From: Blakeslea trispora
Taxonomy: Eukaryota; Mucoromycota; Mucoromycetes; Mucorales; Choanephoraceae
Length of the DNA: 64,000 bases
Assembly (NCBI GenBank): GCA_025331445.1
Contig: JAIWNE010000010.1
Span: 496,001-560,000 of the forward strand
Direction of reading: 5' to 3'
Shown here: positions 12,373 to 23,506 of the stretch, piece after piece
Layout of the letters: each line of letters begins with the position of its first letter
How positions within the stretch are numbered: position 1 is the stretch's first letter
Made by a program: the position numbers and the translations under genes
The notes under the pieces: model-generated
Database searches by the model: none
What the model was told of the DNA's origin: nothing
The model's input: only the letters and a program-made list of their open reading frames with translations

Positions 12373-13262
12373 TGTATGTGCCGAGTAAGAAAATAAAGAA
12401 AAAGAAAAAAAAAAGGGAAAAAGGACGTATAGAATGGGGGAAAACTCAAGTTCTGGTCAATGATTCAAACTCAGCTATCTGGGCTTTATTTTCATTTCAA
12501 TGCACTGATCTTTTTTTTGAGTATGGCTAACACGGTTAAGCTTTTTGAGAAACAAGAATAAAGTGAACCAAACGAATATACATGTCTTAATATGATGGTA
12601 ATGCTTTATTGATATAGCATGCATTTACACTGAAAACAAGCTCTATTGAAATCCAATTCTTTTTTATTGTAATTGAAAGCCAGTAGTTGAGTGTGTTTTT
12701 TTTCAATGTCAAAGTATAGAGGCTATTTTTTTTAAACAAATGAACACAGAGAGCGAGAGAGAGACTTACTGTTTGACATGAACTGTACGATGTTTGTCTT
12801 TTTTGAAAGGGCTGGAATTGATGGTGTGTGTGACTCGCAATAAACGTTGGAGAAATACGCTTAGCTCAACATCAATACAACTATAGCTCAGTACATGGCT
12901 TTTATATATAAAAAAAAAGAGAGGTTTTCTTAACAGCCCTAGTTCAGTCCAGATGAATGCTGTTCTCTTGTTTCAAGCTTTCTTTCTTTGAACAGCTGAT
13001 TTCAGTTGTTTGAACACTAGTCAATGGTGACTCGACTCATTGAAGCCAGGACGTGTTTATTTTCAAACACGATGCTGGTCTAGGCATCTCTACCTTTTAC
13101 AAAAAGACTCTAGAAAACAACAACTTTAAATCATATGCTATGTTGTTTCTATACTTTTCTTTTTTCATCAGCCTTACGCGATTGTCTTGAGCTCTCCTTT
13201 ACAATAGCTTTTCAAAGTTCAATTTATTGTTATAAAGATAGAGAATTCGTGTCTGGCCTTTG
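12373..13262. other. Intergenic stretch, no supported gene
   Basis: AT-rich DNA upstream of the F-box gene. A minus-strand open stretch near 12770-12910 (reading VELSVFLQRLLRVTHTINSS) is followed by a GTAAGT-like donor. I could not join it to a start codon or to other exons, so it is not called. Confidence 0.4.
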
Positions 13263-13472
13263 TCAGGTCGATTCATCCTTGGGTTCAGGGAATGGCGCTC
13301 CAGTCTGGTTGATTATCTCAACCACTTCTAGTATGGTAGACTCACAAACGCCAGTAAGTTGCTCTATAGTTGACATGGGCAATTTTTCTCTATGAAGCCA
13401 ATAGATACCCCATAAGGTTTTTTCGTCTAGATCTTCAGGACGTGCAAGAGTTCTTTTGTATGATTGTACCAT
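13263..13472 (-). CDS. Small 69-aa HTH-like hypothetical protein
   Basis: A single-exon ORF beginning MVQSYKRTLA and ending EPKDEST. The central part, LDEKTLWGIYWLHREKLP then TIEQLTGVCESTILEVVEII, looks like a helix-turn-helix of the kind found at the N-terminus of Tc1/pogo-type transposases. There is no catalytic domain next to it, so it may be a small gene or a transposase relic. I do not recognise it. Confidence 0.35.
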   Translation of the reverse strand: MVQSYKRTLARPEDLDEKTLWGIYWLHREKLPMSTIEQLTGVCESTILEVVEIINQTGAPFPEPKDEST

Positions 13473-13795
13473 TGAATTCTTTTTTTTTTGAAGGGAGAAA
13501 TGAGTAAAAGAGGGATTTGAGAAAACCAATCATTTCTTTTGCATGACTGTAGCCCCCTTTTCTTTATTCATTCAAACGACTCCTATCATTTGAAAGGGCA
13601 GTTCTTTTGATTCAAATGAATGAATCTTGTACTTTATAAAAAAACAAAGATAAAAGATGATGATATAGACCAATTGGGTGAGGGGGTATAATAGGTTGAG
13701 TGTTAGCTACAATTACATCTAAAGTTTTGTTTCCTGTCTTGGATTGGTAACGGGTTCTATAAAACAAACAATCATCATGAAAGCAGTTCCCTTTT
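13473..13795. other. Intergenic stretch
   Basis: Short AT-rich gap between two minus-strand genes. I see no gene or clear repeat in it. Confidence 0.5.
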
Positions 13796-15129
13796 TTATT
13801 TCTTGTTAAACTTACCTAACCAAGCTCTCATTCTTCCCAATGTATTTGCTGCGCTGGTATCACCACTGGCTCCATTGTTTGTTCCAGCTGCTCCAGTACC
13901 ACTACTGGTTGTCTTTCGCTCCATCATCAAATAATGCATCTGCATTCGAAGTCCATGGCAGATGGCTCTTAAGCTCTGAAGCTCTTCCTGAAGACGGAAA
14001 GTTTCTGTCATCAATGCCATATTTTGTTTGAGTTCCAAAGAGGCTATACTGGCAGATAGACTTTCGATTTCATTATTCAGACGTTGACTCTCTGACAAAA
14101 CAGGTTCATGACGCGTGTTTTCGGAGGACACGAAATGACCTGGAAACATCAAGTCTAGCTGTTGAGTGACAGATTCGATCTTCTTGCCCATGTCATATTG
14201 GTTTCGTTTGAGTGATTCGTTTTCGGTATGAAGTTGTTGAATCTCATGCTTGAGTGATTTCTCTGTAGCTTTGTGTTGGTGCAAGAATGACTTGATGGTC
14301 TCATAGGAACAGTGAGAGAGATGTTCTTTTAAAAGTTGACGTTCGTTTGACCAAGAACATCCAAACTCAACATGGTCACAAAACACAATGCATTGAGGGC
14401 AATCGTTCACGTGAGAACTGTATTCGGATCTAGGCCTTGAAGTATGACAATATTGGCAAGTTATTGTTTCGGAAGGGCAATGCTCATAATGATCCTAAGC
14501 AATAAACAACAAAAGACAGCAACCAAAAGGGAAAATTTTAAACAAAAGGGAATTCTGCTTTCTCTGCCCCCCCTTTTTTTTGTGTGAAATTTACCTCCAA
14601 CTCATAGGAACACATGTTTTCTTTACACATAGTACATTGCAATACTCGATATTTACATGTCTCTGCGTGCCTTGGAAGATCTTTCCTCAAAAGTAGCTCT
14701 TTGCACTCTTCCAACTCACATGAAGCCATGATATATAAGCAGTCATGTTTGAGGTGTGACTCAATGTATTGTCGCTGACCTATATGTGGACAGCCTTGCT
14801 CTTGTCGTGGACAGTAGACTAAAAGCTCATTGACCATGTTGGAAATGATTTTTGCTGCAGGTACAACATCTTTTGTTGAAAGATGATTTCTGTCAATAGG
14901 GCAAAGTGGAGAGCTTTCAAGAGCTTGAAATATACAATGTTGACAAAAAGTATGACTTGTTGAAAATAAAGAAGGCGGCTCTTTAGTCTATACAGCAAGA
15001 TAAAAAAAATATTCCTATTTACCCGCAAGTGGATATCACCGGCTCAATAAAAGGTGTTTGACAAATACAGCAGATGAGATTATCATTGACACTGTCAACA
15101 AATCGAATGGTTCTGAGGTCAATATCCAT
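13796..15129 (-). CDS. RING finger / TRAF-type zinc finger protein with C-terminal coiled coil
   Basis: Three exons (15129-15023, 14955-14595, 14494-13796) give about 388 aa. The N-terminus is a RING finger split by the first intron: CCICQTPFIEPVISTCG, then HTFCQHCIF and LCPIDR. It is followed by Cys/His-rich TRAF-type fingers (CPRQEQGCPHIGQRQYIESH, CKYRVLQCTMC, CPSETITCQYC, CIVFCDHVEFGCSW). A heptad-rich coiled coil (LKHEIQQLHTENESLK, LNNEIESLSASIASLELKQ) leads to a Gly/Ala/Thr-rich tail. The layout fits an E3 ubiquitin ligase. An AG acceptor sits 8 bases before the chosen ATG, so an upstream 5'-UTR intron or an extra first exon is possible. Confidence 0.8.
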
Positions 15130-15321
15130 CACCAAACCTGAACAAAAAAAAAGAGGAAAATGGACTGCTTACAAATGTATGTGTGTGTATATATGTGAGT
15201 TTAGAGAAAAAAGAGAGGGTTATTTTCTCACAATGAATAGACAAATTAAGTAGGCTACTAAATAAACGTCACTCACTCACAAAAAAAAAGACGCGCTCTG
15301 ATTGGACACCACAAGTTTAAT

Positions 15322-15352
<31 letters not shown>

Positions 15353-15517
15353 CCTATTGAGCATGGCTTAAAGAATTAAAGCTAAAATTCCTTTTTTTTT
15401 TGTTATTATCTTTCTTCTTTTATTTTCTAATTGAAAAGTTGTATATAAAACTTTTTCGGTATCTTTATAAAAACCAAGTTTTCTACAACTCTCATATCCC
15501 TTGAACAAATCTATAAT
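15130..15517. promoter_or_regulatory. Divergent promoter region with a long T homopolymer
   Basis: The divergent RING-protein gene (-) and HMG-like gene (+) are separated by about 390 bp. It contains a T run of about 32 bases (around 15320-15352) and CCAAT-like ATTGG near 15301. Poly(dA:dT) tracts exclude nucleosomes, so a shared bidirectional promoter is likely; this is inference. Confidence 0.45.
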
Positions 15518-16134
15518 ATGGCCAAAGAAAAGATTACTAAGAAGTCTCGTAAGTTCTATGATACATGAAAACCCTGCCTCTTTTTTTTTTATAAAAAAAA
15601 ATAATCTAAATAACGTGTCACTAAACCCGTTTACGTGTTTCCCCTCTGAATAGCTGCCAAGAAGTTGTCTCCCTACAACAACTTCATGAAGGTTTGTTAA
15701 AACGCTTTTTTTAAACGCGTATTCAGTTGATAACTGATGTTTATGGCATTATAGGAAGAACTTGCCAAGATCAAGAAGGACAATGAAGGTATTTCTCACA
15801 AGGATGTAAGTATTATTTTCTTTTGGTTTATATATAAAAAAACAAGCATCTAGTTGTCTCCCTTTATGATAAACACCATCTAGACTTGTAAATAAACATA
15901 AAAAGCTTATACTAAATAACCTTTCTTTTTCAATTAAATTCTATAGGCTTTCAAGATGGCTGTAAGTAACTTTTTTTTCTAGAGAGAGAAAATCTGTCTT
16001 TTATAATATTTAATCATTTGGTTTTTTTTTATATAATATAGGCTCAAAACTGGGCCAAGTCTTCTGATAACCCCAAGAACAAGAAGACCGAAGATAAGGT
16101 TGAAGACAAGAAGGCCGAAGAAAAGAAGGATTAA
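15518..16134 (+). CDS. Small HMG-box/YABBY-like DNA-binding protein
   Basis: Five small exons: 15518-15548, 15654-15691, 15755-15805, 15947-15961 and 16042-16134, encoding only 75 aa. Exon 4 is 15 bp, a true micro-exon. The core KLSPYNNFMKEELAKIKK and HKDAFKMAAQNWAKSSDNPK match the HMG/YABBY-like fold found in short fungal chromatin proteins (SPYN.FMK, HK.AF, W...PDNPK). It ends in a highly charged Lys/Glu tail (KTEDKVEDKKAEEKKD). Likely a nuclear, abundant DNA-binding protein. Four introns in a 76-codon gene is an unusually high density. Confidence 0.8.
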
Positions 16135-16223
16135 ACTAGCAAACAAATCTTTTGCCCCCTCCCTCTTGATAAACAAAAAAAACGGACAATTCACATTGTA
16201 TATACACATGTATATATAAACAA

Positions 16224-16599
16224 TCATTTTTGTTTCAATAAATCTTTGTCACCATTGTCATTCATATTGTTGACTGGATATTTCGAAGTACCAAAGAATG
16301 TATAGACAAACTGCATTTTCTTTTCTACTGCTCTTAATTCATCTATCCAAGGCGCTAATTCATTTTCATTCATATTTTGAATAGCGGCTTGTAGCTATTC
16401 AAGAAAAAATTTAGAAACAAATACGCTTGTTTCTATGTAACTTTTAACCTTATTTATGTTGTCTACAAGTGCCTGCAGCTCCGTCAGAATTGCACTTTCG
16501 TATGATCGCATGTTTTCTACTAGAGTCTATTTGAGAAAAGAGAGAAAAAAAGAGAAAGAAAGAACGAGAAAACGCTAGCACATTTGATTGTGACTGCAT
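16224..16599 (-). CDS. DASH complex Dad3-like kinetochore protein (candidate)
   Basis: Three exons (16599-16582, 16526-16449, 16394-16224) give 88 aa. The joined protein is helical: YESAILTELQALVDNINK, then LQAAIQNMNENELAPWIDEL and RAVEKKMQFVYTFFGTSKYP. Length, the two-helix layout and the pattern E-x-R-x-(L/V)-E-x-K-x-x-x-V-x-T-(L/F)-F resemble Dad3 of the DASH/Dam1 ring that couples kinetochores to microtubules. The first exon is only six codons with a weak donor (GTGCTA), so the start is uncertain. Its 3' end faces that of the HMG-like gene; the two stops are about 90 bp apart. Confidence 0.5.
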
Positions 16600-17190
16600 T
16601 GAATAAATCCTTAAAAAAGAGTCTTTTTTTTTTAAATAAACTTAAAATTCATCCTTTGAAAGATTTAAGCTTTGATTTAAACAAGTGGGAAGAAGTTCAA
16701 TAAGAATGATAGAGTGATAGCAAGAAAGGGCTTTTTGGTACAATGAACTGTCTTTTTTTTTAACGACGGTCGTACTACAGATGGCGTATTAAATTATTGC
16801 TGGTGGGTGGTACATGAAACTCCAAATGATGTTTTGCAATTACGCCAACAAAACAATAAAGAGCGCATCTAAAGGATAACTCAACCTCTCTCTCTTAAGA
16901 AAAAACATGGGCTAGATTTTTGACAGCTGCTTTATCTTTTGGGATGATTTTATTAGCAAGTTGTAAGCTGAGAGAAATAGATGAAAGAAGATTTTCTTTG
17001 TTGTAGCCTATTGTATGATTAAGTTATTTCGAGTTTGATCTCTTTTATGAAGAACGATGCTGCGTTCGAGTCATAGTGAGAACAGAAGAATAAGATACCT
17101 TCCAAGAGAACCATGATGTCCCCTCTCTCAATAGACTTTCCCCCAAAAAATTGCTTTGAATAACAAGAAAAGCATGGTTCATCAGCCTTA
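16600..17190. other. Intergenic stretch carrying one copy of a dispersed repeat
   Basis: Lies between the Dad3-like gene and the left end of the first Mutator-like element. Apart from the 117-bp repeat at 16782-16898 nothing is recognised. Confidence 0.5.
16782..16898 (+). repeat. Dispersed 117-bp repeat, copy A
   Basis: Nearly identical, without gaps, to 39745-39861. Both copies can encode the same C-terminal peptide (GVLNYCWWVVHETPNDVLQ followed by QQNNKERI and a stop), with a few substitutions in between. The conserved reading frame suggests the tail of a repeated coding element rather than random DNA. Confidence 0.85.
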
Positions 17191-17263
17191 CAATGGTGAA
17201 AAATTAGACATCACCTACCCCACTTCCTTATTTAGTAATTTTTTCACCCTCCTCAGCTATCGG

Positions 17264-18561
17264 TTTTGAGCATCAAACTCTGGCATGTTTTGCGTACTAC
17301 CACAGTTCCAGCTAGGATCTTAGACCAAATAGACTCCATGTCTTACCTGTTCATCACTCATAGTTTCTTCCTAGAGATTGCCAAACGCGTACTGTATCTG
17401 CCAAAATCAAGAGGAGGAGTGGCCTTGCTCAATATAAGGGCACAACAGCAAACTTTACAGATGGTATATATAGGATCACTGCTATCAGAAAAAGAGTTCG
17501 CACAAATTGCACATTGGCTCTTTTCTCTTTACACATTTTTGTTGTCAACAGCCTGCAATGTCCCATACTTTAGTTGCCATTACTCTTTCCTGAAGCCCAA
17601 CCTACAAAGACCAATCAAGCTCTGCATGCATTTGCACCACTTTTTCAAGCAATGGACAACTGCTCTCGTTCCTTTCCTCCTGAATACCAATTGACAATAG
17701 CAACATGCTTTGCTCTGCCTACAAAAGCAGCCTTAATTCCAGCGCCTTCTTCTTCGTTTCATTTGTCAACATATTGGAAGCAAACTACAATAAACACTTT
17801 CTTTACAGTCGATAGCACCAATATGAAAATTATTCATCGCTCAAACCGAGATTGTTCGTTTCCTTCAAATCTCAACAATATTAGATGGGCAGTGGCAACA
17901 GGTGATATATCTCTGCATCCAAGCATAGTCCATCGCATGCAGCACATCAGTAATTGCGAAGCTCCAGTAGACCTTCAACCTGTCATTGATACTCTGCAAT
18001 ATAATGGCATACCCTTAATGAATCTCAAAAAGAAGCAATTTCGGCGTATGATCCTCAGCAATCTGATGCCAGAAACTAGTTTAAGTCCTATTCCTCGCAC
18101 ATCTGCTAGTCAGTGGCAGGCATTTGTCGACGCTCCAATGCGCAATGTGTGGTATCGCCTGATCCACCATCAATTATCCAGTAGGGCTTGCCTCTGCCCT
18201 TTGATGAGGGATGTTGAGGATAATCGCTGTTGAGTCTGCCACGACATCGAATCTGACGAGCACATACTTTTTACCTGTTCTAGCAAACTATCTCCGTGGT
18301 TCTCTTTTGTCCGGCGTTACTTCAACAACCTTTTTAGGGAAGGCTAAATTTATGTGCAGCTCTCAACTCTTCAGTTAAACCTCTTTAACATTCGAACGCA
18401 TGATCGAGTGTCTGTTTAAGACATTTTGGGGGCTATCCTACAGTCTATCTGTCGTGCTCACTGGGACGAAGTCTTTAATAGTATCGCTTTCGTGAAAGCA
18501 AGTGTTCTTAACGCAGCTCACAAAAAGATTTTACGCTCCAATGCTTTCTTGGAACTTAAAT
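17264..18561 (+). pseudogene. LINE (non-LTR retrotransposon) 3' fragment inside MULE 1
   Basis: Begins in the thumb region of a LINE reverse transcriptase (KLWHVLRTTTVPARILDQID, then VLYLPKSRGGVALLNIRAQQ) and runs, with frame changes near 17570 and 18230, to a C-terminal Cys/His motif (VCHDIESDEHILFTC), a standard LINE ORF2 end. It stops at an in-frame TAG near 18561. The coding match starts at the inner edge of the left MULE terminal repeat. The 5' part, with the catalytic reverse-transcriptase centre and endonuclease, is absent. Confidence 0.75.
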
Positions 18562-19007
18562 AGACTCCTTCTCCTCAACAAGTCACTACTAATGCACACT
18601 TGCTGATAATATTTTGGTGAGTTCTAATCAACTTTCATTCATAAAAAAAATCGATTTTCAGCATTTCATGAAATGAAATAAAAAAGTTATAAAAGTCTAA
18701 AGACCACCACCTTTTCTTGTTGTTGTTTTTTCTAAGTCCCTGGCTTTTTTCTTGAATTTTATATGATTTCGACATTTTCGTTTCTTCAACTATAATACCA
18801 ACGCTTGCTGTTTATTTGCAGTTCAACTGTATGATCATGGTAATTGTAAGTTTACCTTTCATATTCTACTTGAATAAATTTAAGTTTTTTTTTCTATTTA
18901 TCACTTCTGTGGTTATCAATGTTATTAATGCTTTTTCTACTATGTATTTCTGTAAGTGTATGTAAGAAGGAAAAAGAGTAAGTATGTTTATTTGTTTTTT
19001 TTGAATG
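18562..19007. other. Non-coding stretch within MULE 1
   Basis: Follows the LINE fragment; possibly its 3' UTR, with short A runs near 18645-18690. No gene recognised. Confidence 0.4.
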
Positions 19008-20160
19008 TCAAATGGTAGTTCCAGAAGGATTTGACATTTTCTTTTTTTTTAGCTTAGCCATAGCTTGATAGTGAAGATTATTGATAGCTGGCCAGACTAT
19101 CTTGATAGAGCGTTTTAGCTCTAAAGTAATCCAATGATTTCGGTTGACGAAATGCATCAGAAGAGGAAGAGGTTTGGGCCCTGGCTTGTAATTAGCAGAG
19201 TTGAATCTGTCTAACACAGGAAGAAAACTCAAATGATCATTGCCAATGTCATGGACAGCAACTGGTACTGCAAAAGTACAAGCAGCGATTTGCGCACAAT
19301 CGGGTGCCATAAACCAAAAGCGATTCTCTACGAAAGTATTTGCATCTATTGTTGTCTTCTTACTTCCAATTTCCTCTTCAATGCCGAAGCAAACAATTTT
19401 TTTGCATGCCTCCAAATCATACAACTGCCCAAAAGTCTTGAGGTATTCATTGTAGTTTGAAAGCAGTTGATCACACATAGCGTACTTCACTTCTAGAGAT
19501 TCGTTTTCATCATCGAAGATCAGTGCAGCTAAAGCACGAAAACCACAGAAACCGTCTGACTTGACATTAATAATGCTTTTGTATGCATTATCGGGTATGT
19601 CTTTGCTTATGCGATCTACAAAGCGATTACCTTTTCTGCTATGTTAAAATGCATAGTATTTACAACACGAATATAGAGACTCGCCTTGATCTTGCTTGTA
19701 TTTAGTTCTTTTGACTTTCCTTTGTTCTTCTAAAGCTTCAAAAATGCTTAAGAACGCATCTGCGACATTTCTTCTTTTTTTGCCTAAGCAAGTATCTTTA
19801 TGTTCACCATTGTACTTAGTTAGCTTCGTTTTCATGTTATTTATAACAAATCTTTCTTCTTTTACCTTTAATTGCTGTTTTGAACTTCGCATCTAATAAA
19901 CGTTCTTCTTTCACTACCTTACTTCCATCTTCTTTAACTTCACCTTCTTCAACTTTATCTTCTTCATCTTCATCTTCATCTTCTTCATCTTCTTCATCTT
20001 CTTCATCTTCTTCATCTTCTTTTCTCTTTTCTCTTTTCTCTTTTCTCTTTTCTCTTTTCTCTTTTCTCTTTTCTCTTTTCTCTTTTCTCTTTTCTCTTTC
20101 TCTTTTCTCTTTTCAAACTCATAAAGGTACTAGAGTAAACAGTTTAGTTAACTGAGCTAT
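19008..20160 (-). pseudogene. OTU-like cysteine protease gene of MULE 1
   Basis: On the minus strand the segment from about 19640 down to 19008 encodes NRFVDRISKDIPDNAYKS, then SDGFCGFRALAALIF, with the Asp-x-x-Cys catalytic signature of OTU deubiquitinase/protease folds. Later come RFWFMAPDCAQIAA and VNRNHWITLEL, whose His fits the OTU catalytic His. The upstream part is strongly charged, from simple repeats at 19913-20115, and interrupted by stops (near 19644). The second MULE carries a homologous OTU domain in the same relative position, so this is element cargo rather than a host gene. Confidence 0.7.
19913..20115. repeat. Simple repeat: (TTCATC)n followed by (TTTTCTC)n
   Basis: About 200 bp of pyrimidine-rich microsatellite on the plus strand. 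In the OTU-gene frame (minus) it gives Lys/Arg/Glu repeats and then Glu/Asp repeats, a charged low-complexity linker. Confidence 0.85.
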
Positions 20161-20189
20161 AGAATAAGTTTCTTTAACCTCTTTACCTT

Positions 20190-22289
20190 TCATCTGGTAA
20201 CCTTCGATCGCATGTGTTCTGCTCTTGTCTTGTTCTTACTCTTTATCTTTAACCAAGGGCTATAACATGGCTCGTTGACAGAACAGCCAATTTTGTTGAC
20301 TTCTTGAGATGTAGGCAGTAAAAATGAATCATTACAGTCAGGAGCAGGAGTATCGCCATCGCTTGACTGAATTTTATAGTTATCCATTGCTTTTTGCATA
20401 TGGATCAGAAGGGAAGTTTGGTTGTCTGAGGAGTCATCAAGACTACGGAATCTTGCTTCAAGCTTTAAAATGAAGCGCTGCCATTCATTGGGTGTATTAC
20501 TTTGGCTGGGCGGAACTGAGATAATGGCATCAGCAGGCAAAATTGAGCCATCCATTGCTTTAAGCTCTTCATCTAGATGCCAATGACGATGAAAATCACC
20601 AAGAGCAAAAGGCTTGTTACCCAAAGAAAAAACAACATGCGGGCACGGAAGAAGAAAGTTGATCCTTGCTGAACAAGAACAGCTGTCATCATCAGTGCTC
20701 ATGCCTTCACCAGACTCGACAGCAAGACAGGCAGAGTGAGCAGCAATTAGCGCAGCACGCGAGACTTTTCCTTTGATGGCATCCAGCTTTTTGTTGCGCG
20801 AAACCAACATGTCACGTTTCTGACTTTCCTTTGGGTTTAGGAGAGCAAACCTGTTTCTTAACGAAGTGCAGTATGAATCGATGTGCTCAAAGACGATGAT
20901 CAAATCCTTTCCTCTGGATATTCCAGCCTCAACGCACGAGGACACTTTCTGTTCTTTGCGTGCTCAAGCAGCTAAAGTGAGCATACTCTTTGGTCAGATA
21001 ATTGGCCCATTTTTGTTTGATTGGAATCCAATTCCTTTTTTAGCAGTTGTGGGCCTTGTTGTAGTCAGATAAATCTCTGTCCAGAACATTTTCTGCATCA
21101 TGAGCTTTTCTAAAATAAGCTTCAAAGTATTTCTCGAAGCGCTCAGCACTCTTGGCGTGAATCATCTTTTCAACAAGCTTGATGCACTCTTCTTTAGTGT
21201 CCTTATTAAAGAAGCGACCATTCTTGTTTGGCTCCTTCTTGGTATTACCCATCATGTGCCAGATGCACAGCAGTTTTTCCGATTGAGGAAACACTTTATC
21301 CAATGCTAGCATAAGTGGCAAACATTTGTCTGTCACAAAAAAAAAAAAGGCTGCTCAAGATCGAAAAGCTCCAAAATATCTTTCAGCGACTCCAAGAACC
21401 AGGCGTAAGTAGCATATTGCTCGCTACATAAAAAAGCAAATGCAATTGGAAATGTTTTGAGCACATCTGAACCTAGATTGTGTACGCTATATACACAGAT
21501 CAAAGGCATGTCACGACCATTTGTTTTATAGGTTGCATCTATGACTAGCACTTGGTATTTGACACACAACCCAGCAGTTTTCATTTTGTCGATGAGGACC
21601 TTTGCGTCTTCTATCTTAGAATTAGGAATTGCCGAGTCCTAGATCTCGTTGGCAAAGTTTGCAACATCTTGATAGTCCAAGACAGGAACTCCTTCAAAGG
21701 TTTCAATGTTCTTTCTGATCTCAGGAACACTGGTGTTTTTTTGAACCATTTCGACAATTTTCTTAACGTCTTCAGGCTTCAAAAGGTTCTTTTTACCTTG
21801 AGGTACGGCTCTGTTGTATTTGGCATTACAAGGATGATCGTGCCTATGTTCATCAGCGCTGCTTGGCTTGTTGATGGACCAATAGCTTCCTTGAGACTTG
21901 AAAGTAATTCTAATGATAAACTTGCAAGTAGATTTCCAGCTTTGAGATTGTCTTTAGGTATCGAGCTTGGGTTCACTTGATGAAAACCGATCGCTATATT
22001 TGAAAGTAAGATGCAATCTTTTGTCTTGTTCAAACTTTGATCTAATAAGAATTATGTTCTCTTAACGAGCCCAATCAAAAATGATATCAGTAAACGAATC
22101 AAGATTATGCTATTTCATGCCAGCAGTGACAGGCAAACGAATTCAACCCTCAATAAATGTATAATCATTATCTGACTCGACAGATTTTCTTCCGGTGTTG
22201 GCTCTAACTGCAAATTTGGTTCTCAAAACAGCAGGGTGAGGTTCCATATAGTCATCATCGTCAGCAAAGATATTTTGAAGTTTTTCCAT
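20190..22289 (-). pseudogene. MULE transposase of element 1, decayed
   Basis: Starts near 22289 (MEKLQNIFADDDDYMEPH). The central transposase domain is clear: VLVIDATYKTNGRDMPLICV, FPIAFAFLCSEQYATYAWFL, then VTDKCLPLMLALDKVFPQ and KLLCIWHMMGN. A SWIM zinc finger follows (CSCSARINFLLPCPHVV). The chain is broken by in-frame stops (near 22145, 22110 and 21640) and by a frameshift at an A12 run near 21338, so it is not functional as read. The family moves DNA by cut-and-paste with a DDE-type catalytic triad. Confidence 0.85.
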
Positions 22290-22432
22290 TTTTAGTTTAT
22301 ACAGAGAAAAGGAGGGAAAATCGAAATGTTTCTAATTTTAAATTTTGTAATTCTCAAAACGATGGCTGAGGAGGGTGAAAGAAATTAATAAATAAGGAAG
22401 TGGGGTAGGTGATGTCTAATTTTTCACCATTG

Positions 22433-23506
22433 GCCTTTTCACATGCAAAAAGAACAAAAAAAAATCTTAGCCTTGTTTTTATTTGTATCATGACAACCGC
22501 GTCATTTTCCTAAATTCAGGAGTTACCTGCCTCGCTTATCTTTATCATACACCTTGTTGATGAAGACAAATGAGTTCTAGACTGAATCGAAGCTCGTCTT
22601 TTGTTGAGCTATAAAGCTCAACTTCAAGTCGAATGAGTAGTAGTTTTGATGCAAATAGTGAATGATAGTACAAACTTATGCGTTTCATCCAACTTTTTTT
22701 CTTTTACCCTCATTCATTAGTCAGTTTCTAGCTAGTTATCAAAACAAAATGATGGATGTGCTCGTCATCGCTCTCTCATGACTACGCAGGTTCATACTAA
22801 ATAGAATCGTATTTGAGGCAGTAAATACTTCTTACATTAATTATCAGTGGGGAAGATTTTCCCTCGAACACTCAATAAAGCAAGAAATGCAATGGCTCTA
22901 TCAAACTAAGCTTGATCGAATTGTTAAGTATGAGCTAATGAGGTGGGAAACGCGGCTGATAGACTATACTATCTGCATGTGCTACAAACACCTAAGATAG
23001 GAGTTTTTTACAATACATGAGCTGATTCAGATGGTTTTTGTTTGATTATATAAGCAAACATCAATATAGTGCAAGGTCTAATTTAGTCGAGGGAGCTAGA
23101 GGGGAAAAGCAACAAGAAAGAGAAAAACAACAGATTATGAAGAGGCAAAGATATCAAAAAAATCAAAGGCCTTTAAATGGTTGGTTTGAAAGATCATACT
23201 TTTCTACACATAATCCTCATAATGAGAGTGGAACGTTTGTAATTATAAGAAAGTAATGGTGTAACATCGCAAGAGAAATTAGAAAGCGATGCCTTACACA
23301 TGCCAGGGATAACTTTTCCATTTCGTCTTTCTTTCTCTCTCTCTCTCTCTCTGCTTGCTGACTCTCATAAAACTTATCGCCTTGTAGCTTTTTTTTTAAA
23401 AAAAAAAGGAAATAATAATTACAGCAGCCACTTCAAATACATATATTAGATCAGTGTCAGTAACAATAATTACAGCAATAACAACACCATTAACTACTGT
23501 GCAAAT
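22433..23506. other. Intergenic stretch, no gene recognised
   Basis: Between MULE 1 and the 488-aa gene. Contains a (TC)n microsatellite near 23333-23352. It presumably holds the promoter of the following gene. Confidence 0.45.

Larger units (their letters stand above)
17191..22432. mobile_element. Mutator-like element 1 (MULE with OTU gene and adjacent LINE fragment)
   Basis: Bounded by about 80-bp terminal inverted repeats at 17191-17270 and 22352-22432. Both read outward-in as CAATGGTGAAAAATTAGACA and then CATCACCTACCCCACTTCC. Inside are, in order: a LINE reverse-transcriptase fragment (+), an OTU-like protease gene (-) and a decayed MULE transposase (-). Flanks share only GCCTT, so a target duplication is not clear. 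Inner repeat ends differ slightly between sides, so the copy is not very recent. Confidence 0.85.

Noticed and set aside
12770..12910. Minus-strand open stretch with a GTAAGT-like donor that might be an exon
   Set aside because: No start codon, no partner exons and no family resemblance could be found.
17041..17090. GTTCGAGTC, a tRNA T-loop-like sequence
   Set aside because: Flanking bases do not pair into a T-stem and no other tRNA parts are present. No tRNA or rRNA gene was found in the window.
19913..20115. Periodic repeats that might suggest a CRISPR-like array
   Set aside because: The pattern is a plain microsatellite with no unique spacers, in a eukaryotic genome.
19880..20155. Plus-strand Ser/Phe-rich ORF
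   Set aside because: It is a translation of simple repeats; the meaningful frame is the OTU gene on the other strand.
17184..22439. A target-site duplication for MULE 1 (AGCCTTAC / GGCCTTTT)
   Set aside because: Only five of eight bases agree, so it is not claimed.
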